From CAZGWJ01 sp964529445 (lineage in GTDB: Bacteria > Oederibacteriota > Muellerivitia > Muellerivitales > Muellerivitaceae), in NCBI GenBank assembly GCA_964529445.1, contig CAZGWJ010000046.1, positions 1 through 19,979 of the forward strand: 19,979 nt of DNA, given 5' to 3'. Below the pieces are notes generated by a model. It was not told the origin of the DNA, did no database searches, and was given only the letters and a program-made list of their open reading frames with translations. Within the stretch, counting starts at the first letter, position 1. Each line of letters begins with the position of its first letter. The position numbers and the translations under genes are program-made. This document shows, in pieces, positions 14,356 to 19,979 of this stretch.

Positions 14356-15410
14356 GGCCGGGCCTCCTTCAAAACCGCGCGCGCGGACTCCAGAACCTCG
14401 CCGGGTGTGAGGACGGCGCCCCCGGGCCGCCCGAAGAAGCGCACGGGTACCCGTCCTTCCACGGCCAACCGGACGTCCTCGACCATCTGGCCCATGTTCA
14501 TCTCCGTGACCAGGACGCGTCCTGCCCGGAGGGCGGCATCCCGCAACGCCTCCGAGGGGAAAGGATAGAGGGTCTGGGGTCGGAAGAGCCCGATCTTCAG
14601 TCCCTCCGCGCGGGCCATCTCGATGGCCCCCCAGGCGGACCGTGCCGCCGACCCGAAGGCCACGATGAGCAGTTCCGCCTCGTCGGTATACATCCTCTCC
14701 CAGCGCTTCTCCTTCTGCATGCGCTCGTACTTGCGCGCGAGGTGGTAGTTGTGCTGTTCCAGGACCCCCTCCTCCATCAGGAGGGAGCGCAGGAGGCGGG
14801 GTTTCCGGCCCCTGGCCCCGTCCAGCACCCAATCCTTCGCAGGGAGGTCCCTCTTCGGGGGCGGGTTCTTCTCGAAGGTCTCCATCATCTGTCCCAGTTG
14901 ACCGTCGGCCAGGATCATCACCGGATTGCGGTATTCGTCGGCCAGGTCGAAGGCGTCCATCGTCATGTCCCATGCCTCCTGGATGGACCAGGGGGCCAGC
15001 ACGAGGTTGCGGTAATCGCCGTGCCCACCGCCCTTCACGGCCTGGAAATAGTCGGACTGGGAGGGCTGGATGTTCCCGAGGCCGGGACCCCCGCGCATCA
15101 TGTTCACGATGACGCAGGGCACCTCGAGCCCCGCCAGGTAGGAGATGCCCTCCTGCTTGAGACTGATGCCGGGGGAGGAGGAGGAGGTCATGGCCCGGGC
15201 TCCGGCCACGGCGGCCCCCAGGCAGAGGTTGACGGCCGCGATCTCGCTCTCGGCCTGGATGAAGACGCCGCCCTCCTGGGGCATGCGCCAGGACATGTAG
15301 GCGGGGATCTCGTTCTGGGGGGTGATGGGGTAACCGGCGTAGAAGCGGCAGCCGGCCTGAAGAGCCGCCTCGGCGAGGGCTTCGTTACCCTTCATGAGGA
15401 TCTTCGTCAT
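14352..15410 (-). CDS. vorB: 2-oxoacid:ferredoxin oxidoreductase, alpha subunit (VorB/KorA family)
   Basis: A 352-residue alpha subunit. Recognisable segments in order: YPITPQNEI (27-35), QAESEIAAVN (52-61), the TSSSSPG loop (75-81), RGGPG (106-110), SQSD (117-120) and GGGHGDY (127-133), then the ADGQLGQMMETF segment. The GNIQPSQSDYFQAVKGGGHGDY region is characteristic of proteins annotated VorB (3-methyl-2-oxobutanoate dehydrogenase subunit), which are also used for 2-oxoglutarate. With beta, gamma and a ferredoxin it would form the four-subunit enzyme linking amino-acid or TCA intermediates to ferredoxin. The ATG at 15408-15410 is about 50 nt downstream of a good promoter. It heads a five-gene operon. 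The substrate name is provisional, so vorB and korA are both defensible. Confidence 0.94.
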   Translation of the reverse strand: MTKILMKGNEALAEAALQAGCRFYAGYPITPQNEIPAYMSWRMPQEGGVFIQAESEIAAVNLCLGAAVAGARAMTSSSSPGISLKQEGISYLAGLEVPCVIVNMMRGGPGLGNIQPSQSDYFQAVKGGGHGDYRNLVLAPWSIQEAWDMTMDAFDLADEYRNPVMILADGQLGQMMETFEKNPPPKRDLPAKDWVLDGARGRKPRLLRSLLMEEGVLEQHNYHLARKYERMQKEKRWERMYTDEAELLIVAFGSAARSAWGAIEMARAEGLKIGLFRPQTLYPFPSEALRDAALRAGRVLVTEMNMGQMVEDVRLAVEGRVPVRFFGRPGGAVLTPGEVLESARAVLKEARP

Positions 15411-15462
15411 GCTTCACTTTCCCGTGCCCGAGGGATGGGGACCGGCCTTTTGCGGACGATTC

Positions 15463-15492
15463 ACACTAACACAGGGGTTTTTTCCAAGTCAA
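15463..15492 (-). promoter_or_regulatory. candidate promoter of the oxidoreductase operon
   Basis: On the minus strand TTGACT (15487-15492) is separated by 18 nt from TAGTGT (15463-15468), which is preceded by TGT and so makes an extended -10. The leader to the alpha-subunit ATG would be about 45 nt. It lies just past the terminator of the neighbouring outer-membrane gene. Confidence 0.5.
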
Positions 15493-15529
15493 TGCGCCCG
15501 CCCGTCGCGGGCTGAAGTACCCGACAAAC

Positions 15530-15566
15530 AAAAAAGGGCCGGACCCTTTCGGGCCCGGCCCTTTTT
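15530..15566. terminator. bidirectional intrinsic terminator after the outer-membrane protein gene
   Basis: GGGCCGG (15536-15542) pairs with CCGGCCC (15555-15561), with an inner CCC/GGG stem and a TTTC loop. Six A residues precede (15530-15535) and five T residues follow (15562-15566), so the hairpin has a U-tail in either direction. In the minus direction it ends transcription of the gene finishing at 15583. It separates that gene from the oxidoreductase operon. Confidence 0.9.
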
Positions 15567-15582
15567 ATTCATCCGGTACGTC

Positions 15583-16479
15583 TCAGAAGCAGATGCCGCC
15601 GCCGATCACGAAATCGGGGGCGAAATCACCCAGGCCGATACCAAGCATGGCCTGCAGGGGCATCTTGCCGCCCGTGCGAATGCCGCCTCCGAGGATGGAG
15701 CCCTCGTCGCCGTAGGCGTTCAGGCCCAACTCCCCGATGACGGACAGCTTCGGGGAAACCGGGATCCCGACGCCCGCACCCAGCTGGATGTAGTTGTCGG
15801 GATCGACATCCGCGGTCACCTCGCGGGAAACAACCGACATGGTGATCGGGTCGTAGGCGTACGAGGTGTAGGTGTACTCGTAACCGCCCGTGATCACGAA
15901 ACCCAGGGTGCCGTTGAGCACGACCCCGCTCTTCAAGGTGTAGGTCACCATGCCCTTGGGCGTGATGTCGGTCGTGGACTCGCCCAGGTCGTCGGACAGG
16001 GGACCGATTCCCACATCCAAGCCGGCCGCAACCTTCACATCGCTCTGGGTGTCGAACTGGTACTTGCCGTTGAGGGTCAGGTCACCCAGGCCGCTCGTGC
16101 TGTCGCCCTCGTCGGGGCTGACCGACATGAACTCGGCCGTCGCGCCCGCTTCCAGGCACTTGGACAGGCCGAAATTCACTCCCACGGGAACCTGCACGAC
16201 CGTGAAGAACTCGTCGGAATGGATGGCCAGATGGGCGGCCCCGCCGACCTTGCCCTTGGGGGTCGTCTTCGCCGTCTCGGCCCAGAGGAGGCCGGTCTGG
16301 CCCATGAGGTTGCTGCCCTCGATGAACTGCTTCTCCGGCGCCTTTTTCACGACCTTCTTGGCCGCGGTTTTCTTGGCCGGGGCCTTCTTGGTCGCCGGCT
16401 TGGTGGTGGCGGCCAGCACGCCTGACGCCAGGATCATCGACAGGGCGAGGGCCGTCACGATGGACAGGATCTTCTTCAT
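15583..16479 (-). CDS. Predicted outer-membrane beta-barrel protein with lysine-rich N-terminal segment
   Basis: A 298-residue exported protein. The signal peptide (1-23, MKKILS... to Val-Leu-Ala) is followed by a strikingly basic, low-complexity segment (27-50) with ten lysines in 24 residues, in the KKAPAKKTAAKK style. Residues 55-298 alternate polar and hydrophobic residues, with many Gly/Thr/Tyr strands and turns rich in Asp/Gly. The protein ends in Gly-Gly-Gly-Ile-Cys-Phe; a terminal Phe is the usual outer-membrane insertion signal. It resembles small porin-like barrels, but no named family was recognised. The ATG at 16477-16479 begins the signal peptide and has AAGGAG upstream; an ATG at 16518 would add 13 polar residues. 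It lies 45 nt after the ferredoxin gene and ends at a strong terminator. Confidence 0.82.
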   Translation of the reverse strand: MKKILSIVTALALSMILASGVLAATTKPATKKAPAKKTAAKKVVKKAPEKQFIEGSNLMGQTGLLWAETAKTTPKGKVGGAAHLAIHSDEFFTVVQVPVGVNFGLSKCLEAGATAEFMSVSPDEGDSTSGLGDLTLNGKYQFDTQSDVKVAAGLDVGIGPLSDDLGESTTDITPKGMVTYTLKSGVVLNGTLGFVITGGYEYTYTSYAYDPITMSVVSREVTADVDPDNYIQLGAGVGIPVSPKLSVIGELGLNAYGDEGSILGGGIRTGGKMPLQAMLGIGLGDFAPDFVIGGGICF

Positions 16480-16524
16480 GGTCAAGCACTCCTTAGGATC
16501 AGAATGTGTGTTCCGCACCGGGAC

Positions 16525-16764
16525 CTAGGTCTTCCCGGCCGGATCCATCTCGTACAACGTCATGGCGACGTCGGGGCAAACAATAACACAAAGCCGACAG
16601 GCCGTGCAATGCTGTTCCCCCTCCTCGAAGACAGCCGGATAGTACCCCAAAGGTCCCAGTTTCCTGGATAAATGAAGGACTTTGCGGGGGCAGACCTCGA
16701 TGCAGAGTTCGCATCCCTTGCACCGTTTTTCGTCGATCTCCACCCGGCCCCTGTGCTTGTTCAC
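16525..16764 (-). CDS. korD: 2x[4Fe-4S] ferredoxin, probable delta subunit of the 2-oxoacid oxidoreductase
   Basis: A 79-residue ferredoxin with two CxxCxxCxxxC motifs: Cys15, 18, 21, 25 and Cys53, 56, 59, 63. It starts with the RGRVEIDEKRCKGC pattern typical of delta subunits of KOR/VOR complexes, and its length agrees. It would carry electrons from the TPP site to soluble ferredoxin. The start is GTG (16762-16764), overlapping the recN stop (GTGA), with a strong AAGGAGG ribosome site inside the last recN codons. In related operons this gene usually comes directly before the alpha gene. Here an outer-membrane protein gene and a terminator intervene (15530-16479), so its assignment to the complex is inferred from sequence type. 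Confidence 0.88.
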   Translation of the reverse strand: MNKHRGRVEIDEKRCKGCELCIEVCPRKVLHLSRKLGPLGYYPAVFEEGEQHCTACRLCVIVCPDVAMTLYEMDPAGKT

Positions 16765-18491
16765 GACGCCTCCTTGGTTCGTCCCTGTCGGACCTTCTCG
16801 ACCATTTCCCTCGCATGTTTCAGCGACGTCTCCGTGGCCTCCCCGGAAAGCATCCGGGCCAGTTCCTCCAGCCGTGTTTTCCCCTCCAGGCGCTCGACGC
16901 CGACGGTCGTCCTGTTGCCGGAGGCGTTCTTGACGACGCTCAAGTGGGTCGCACCGCGGATCGCGATGGGCGCGAGATGCGAGATGCAGATCACCTGCTT
17001 GGAGGAGGCCAATCGTTCCAGGAGTTCTCCCACGGCGGGCGCCGTCCTCCCGCCCACGCCCGTGTCGATTTCATCGAAGATGAGCGTCGGGGTCACGTCG
17101 TTCCCCGCCAGCACGGTCTTCAAAGCCAGCATCACCCGGGAGGCCTCGCCGCCGGATGCGGTCTTCTGCAGGGGCCGGAGGGGTTCCCCCGGATTCGCGG
17201 CGAAGGTGAATTCCACCCGGTCCCAACCCTGGGCGCCGACCACCCGGGGAGCGCCCTTCCAGACGACAGGGCTCTGCTCCTCTTCCAGGGGCGTGACCGC
17301 CACGTCCAGGCGGGCATGGGGCAGGCCGAGTCCTTTCAGGATCCCGGCGACCGAATCGGACAGGATTTTTCCCGCCTTCGAGCGCGCAGCGCTCAATTCC
17401 CCGGCCGCAAGGGCGTAGTCGTCGGCCGCCTTCCGCTCCTCGTCCTCCAACTCCTTCAGGCGCCCCTCCCGGCGCGAGAGGGAATCCAACTCCTGCGTCA
17501 CGTTCTCCAGGTATCGGCGGACCTCCTCCAGCGTTTCGCCGTACTTTCTCTTCAGGGTGTTCAGGAGGTCCATGCGGCCCTCGACCTCGCGGAAACGGTC
17601 CCCGTCGAAGTCGTAATCCCCCGCCCGGCGGTTCAGGTCCGAAGAGATCTGGGCGATCGAGGCCTGGAGGGTGCGCAGCGTGTCCGCCAACGGCTCCAGC
17701 GAATCGTCCAAGCGGGCCGCCTCCGCCAACCGGGCCGCCGCCTGGCCCACCCGGGACGCGGCGCCCTCGCCCTCCTCCGGATCGAGTGCCGCGGAGGCCT
17801 CCGCCAGGAGGCCCGCAAGCTTACCGGCATTCTTGAGCCGGAGGTATTCGCGTTTCAACCCCTCCTCGTCCAGTTGCGCGACCCCGGCCGCCTCCAATTC
17901 GTTCCTCTGGAAGCGCAGGAGATCGGTCCTCCGGGCGATATCCCGGGCATCGCCCCCCAGGCGGGACTTCTCCTCGCCGATCGAGCCCAGGCGCGCGGAA
18001 GCCCGGGTCGTTCGATCCTTCAGGTCGTCCAGGCGGCCGCATGCGTCCACCAGCAGCCGGTGACGCCCCACGTTGAAGATGGCCTGGTGCTCATGCTGGC
18101 CGTGGATGTCCACGAGCAGATCGCCCAGTTCGGCCACCATGGAGGCGGTGGCCGTCTCGCCGTTGAGGGTGGACCGCGTCTTTCCCGAGGAGCGCACGTA
18201 TTCGCGCTTCACGAGGATCTCGCCGCCGGGAGAAGGGATGCCCCAAGCCTCCAGAAGCGCCGGCGCGGGCGAACCGGAGGGCACCTGGAACAAGGCCGAG
18301 ACCGAAGCCCTCTCCTCCCCCTCCCGCAGGGAGTCGGCGGACATCCGGTCGCCCAGCAGGAAGGCGAGGGCGTCCACCAGCATGGACTTGCCGGCTCCCG
18401 TCTCGCCCGTGAGCACGTTGAACCCGGTCCCGAAGTCGATGTCGGCGGACTCGACGAGCGCGAAATGGCGAATGGAAAGGCGGATTAGCAT
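16761..18491 (-). CDS. recN: DNA repair protein RecN
   Basis: A 576-residue SMC-like ATPase acting in double-strand break repair. The N-terminal head has the Walker A motif Gly29-Glu-Thr-Gly-Ala-Gly-Lys35-Ser36. It continues with a DIHGQHEHQ segment (Q-loop region near residue 130) typical of RecN. A central coiled coil rich in Arg/Glu/Leu/Ala spans about 150-375. The C-terminal head holds the signature TASGGEASR and Walker B TLIFDEIDTGVGG, followed by ISHLAPIA (switch His). The length is close to other RecN proteins (about 555-575). The ATG at 18489-18491 starts the typical MLIRLSIRHFALVE. It leads a small unit in which the ferredoxin gene overlaps its stop. No LexA-like box was recognised in the 160-nt upstream gap. 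Confidence 0.97.
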   Translation of the reverse strand: MLIRLSIRHFALVESADIDFGTGFNVLTGETGAGKSMLVDALAFLLGDRMSADSLREGEERASVSALFQVPSGSPAPALLEAWGIPSPGGEILVKREYVRSSGKTRSTLNGETATASMVAELGDLLVDIHGQHEHQAIFNVGRHRLLVDACGRLDDLKDRTTRASARLGSIGEEKSRLGGDARDIARRTDLLRFQRNELEAAGVAQLDEEGLKREYLRLKNAGKLAGLLAEASAALDPEEGEGAASRVGQAAARLAEAARLDDSLEPLADTLRTLQASIAQISSDLNRRAGDYDFDGDRFREVEGRMDLLNTLKRKYGETLEEVRRYLENVTQELDSLSRREGRLKELEDEERKAADDYALAAGELSAARSKAGKILSDSVAGILKGLGLPHARLDVAVTPLEEEQSPVVWKGAPRVVGAQGWDRVEFTFAANPGEPLRPLQKTASGGEASRVMLALKTVLAGNDVTPTLIFDEIDTGVGGRTAPAVGELLERLASSKQVICISHLAPIAIRGATHLSVVKNASGNRTTVGVERLEGKTRLEELARMLSGEATETSLKHAREMVEKVRQGRTKEAS

Positions 18492-18605
18492 GACGCCCTC
18501 TGCGACGAGGATCCGGGCATCGCGGATTCAGGGTCTCCCGGTCTCCTCCTCGCACGACAAGGTGCGTCCGCAAACAGGAAATTTGTAATAGGAAATCGAG
18601 AATGC

Positions 18606-18639
18606 CTCACTTGGCGTCCTTTGCGTTCTTGGCGGTGAG
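18606..18639. repeat. CTTTGCGT-type dispersed repeat with inverted ends
   Basis: Three successive 9-nt units, ACTTGGCGT (18609-18617), CCTTTGCGT (18618-18626) and TCTTGGCGG (18627-18635), are bracketed by CTCAC (18606-18610) and GTGAG (18635-18639). It resembles the common intergenic CTTTGCGTCCTTTGCGGTT sequences of many bacteria. A short AT-rich stretch (18577-18600) precedes it. The remaining gap between recN and the next gene (18492-18651) shows no clear terminator or promoter. Confidence 0.55.
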
Positions 18640-18651
18640 ATGCCGCGCCTT

Positions 18652-19979
18652 TCACCGTATGACGGCGAACTTGGCGGTTTTGCTGTTCCCCCGCCCTCCC
18701 ACGGCGTTGGGTTTCTCCACCTGCGCGTAATAGACCCCGGTCGCCAGCTTCCGGGCATCCACGACGAAACGGTTGGGGCCGGGGCGACCGCGCAGGGATT
18801 GCTTCAGCACCAGATCGGAAGCGGCATTGAAGACCTGGAACTCCGTGTTGCCCGCGTAACAGGCCTCGAAATAAACGTTCAACACCCCGCCGCGCACGGG
18901 ATTCGGGTAGGTGTGGAATGGCCAGTTGCCGTCGTCGCAACCGCCGAGGACCGGGGTCGCGGGCGCGGTCGGCGTCGCCGTGGGGGTCCAAGGCGAGGGG
19001 AGGACGGCGCAGGGGGCGGTCTTCCTCACGACATCCCCGCCCGATTCCCCGCGGATGGCGACATAGACGCTTTGCAGGGAATCCACTCCGACCCCGAGGG
19101 TCCCGTACTGCAGGGGCGCGGGAGGAACGCATTGATAGAGCCAATTCCCGGCGGCATCGAACGCCTGGACCCGGAACCCGATGTCCGTCACGTGGAGCAA
19201 CCCGCCGCCCCGGGCCAACTGATAGGGCCAACGCACGCAACCCGGGGAGGGATCGCCCGGGCAGGGCGGGATGACCACCGAAACCAGGGCATAGGCATCC
19301 GACCCGGGCGAGGTCTCGGCATAGCGGAGCACGCGGTCGTTCCCCGTGTCGGCCACGAGAAGTTCGGAACCGTTCCCCACGGCCAGCACGTCGTTGGCCT
19401 GGTCGAAGGCCGTCAGGACGGCGACCTGCGCGTAGTTCCCGGGGCTGAACTCACGGAACTTCGCCACGGAATCGGGTGGAGCGGCGTTCTGGTAGGAGAC
19501 ATAGACGTCGCCGTCCGTGTCCACATCCACCCCATGGATGAAATACGGCGACGTGAAGACGGTGGCCGAGATGCTGTTCGCGGGATCGATCCGGTAGACC
19601 GCCCGGGGCGTGGAACCCTGGTCCGTGACGAAGACCTGCCCGCCCGGTCCGGGCCGCACGTCGAAGGGCTTGATCAGCGTGGAAGACCCCGATCCGGTGA
19701 GCGGGGGAAGGACGGGCGTACCGTCCGTGAGGTACCGCTGGATCCTCGAATTGCCCGAGTCGGCCACGTATAACGTGACGCCCGAGAGACTGAGGCCGGC
19801 CGGAGCGTCCAACTGTCCCGCCCCGGAACCATGCCCCCCGATGAGCGCCTCCTCGACGCAACAGAGATTCACCGTGTCGGGCGTGAAGGTGACCGTCGCC
19901 GTCGGGGTCCGGGAAGCCGTCGGGGTGAGCGACTGGGCCGCCAGGGAAGCCGGGCCGAGGACGAGAAGCAGGAGCAACA
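18652..19979 (-). CDS. Exported NHL-propeller protein with FlgD/T9SS-like C-terminal domain (5' end outside window)
   Basis: About 442 residues are visible, entering from the right edge; the true start codon lies outside. The visible N-terminus (LLLLVLGPASLAAQ) is the core and cleavage region of a signal peptide. A Thr-Pro-rich linker follows, then about six NHL-like repeats with V-Y-V-A-D-S-G-N-S-R and L-V-A-D-T-G-N-D-R cores, then a second Thr-Pro linker. The C-terminal domain (about 90 residues) starts YPNPVRGG and ends GVYYAQVEKP...KTAKFAVIR. It resembles FlgD-Ig or type IX secretion type A sorting domains. A role as a surface or secreted binding protein is likely but the ligand is unknown. 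Whether it is sorted by a T9SS depends on machinery not present in this window. Confidence 0.82.
   Translation of the reverse strand, partial: LLLLLVLGPASLAAQSLTPTASRTPTATVTFTPDTVNLCCVEEALIGGHGSGAGQLDAPAGLSLSGVTLYVADSGNSRIQRYLTDGTPVLPPLTGSGSSTLIKPFDVRPGPGGQVFVTDQGSTPRAVYRIDPANSISATVFTSPYFIHGVDVDTDGDVYVSYQNAAPPDSVAKFREFSPGNYAQVAVLTAFDQANDVLAVGNGSELLVADTGNDRVLRYAETSPGSDAYALVSVVIPPCPGDPSPGCVRWPYQLARGGGLLHVTDIGFRVQAFDAAGNWLYQCVPPAPLQYGTLGVGVDSLQSVYVAIRGESGGDVVRKTAPCAVLPSPWTPTATPTAPATPVLGGCDDGNWPFHTYPNPVRGGVLNVYFEACYAGNTEFQVFNAASDLVLKQSLRGRPGPNRFVVDARKLATGVYYAQVEKPNAVGGRGNSKTAKFAVIR

Noticed and set aside
14356..14973. Upstream extension of the beta subunit, suggesting a fusion
   Set aside because: It overlaps the well-conserved alpha gene in another frame. 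The ATGA junction at 14352-14355 is a normal operon overlap.

Overview
The window looks like a chromosomal segment of a GC-rich Gram-negative bacterium. The Gram-negative reading rests on an LptE-type lipoprotein, a beta-barrel protein ending in phenylalanine and a MurJ flippase. Ferredoxin-linked 2-oxoacid oxidoreductase genes suggest an anaerobic or facultative metabolism. Thr-Pro linkers, a FlgD/T9SS-like C-terminal domain, NHL propellers and a DUF2723 membrane protein recall Acidobacteriota, Elusimicrobiota and FCPU426-type lineages, but the taxon cannot be fixed from the sequence alone. No phage, insertion sequence, CRISPR, tRNA or rRNA was seen. Every gene except rpsT lies on the minus strand.

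Layout from left to right. (1) 1-363 is the N-terminal part of a DUF2723 membrane protein running off the left edge. (2) 455-3864 holds a translationally coupled pair: a soluble Ser/Thr kinase with a six-repeat NHL propeller, then an FHA-GAF-class III adenylate cyclase. Together they look like a phosphothreonine-to-cAMP signalling cassette. Their promoter lies inside the 3' end of an ogt-type DNA repair gene (3918-4451) and is flanked by a perfect 10-bp inverted repeat. (3) 4452-4727 is a non-coding stretch with three tandem 8-mers and two strong hairpins. (4) murJ (4728-6368) diverges from rpsT (6407-6667), which has a near-consensus promoter and a clear intrinsic terminator.

(5) 6719-11768 is the conserved leuS-lptE-holA cluster, with an additional secreted protein of unknown function between lptE and holA, and a hairpin-rich, partly AT-rich spacer between leuS and lptE. 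(6) 11870-15410 is a tight five-gene operon: alpha, beta and gamma subunits of a 2-oxoacid:ferredoxin oxidoreductase, an ArgA-like N-acetyltransferase and an RDD-like membrane protein. (7) 15583-18491 holds recN, a 2x[4Fe-4S] ferredoxin that is the probable delta subunit of the same oxidoreductase, and an outer-membrane beta-barrel protein with a lysine-rich N-terminal tether, closed by a bidirectional terminator. (8) 18652 to the right edge is an exported NHL-propeller protein with a sorting-like C-terminal domain.

Most of the window is housekeeping: translation, replication, envelope assembly, repair and energy metabolism. The most interesting parts are the kinase/FHA-cyclase cassette with its flanked promoter, the split oxidoreductase operon, the unknown gene beside lptE, and the repeat-rich spacers.
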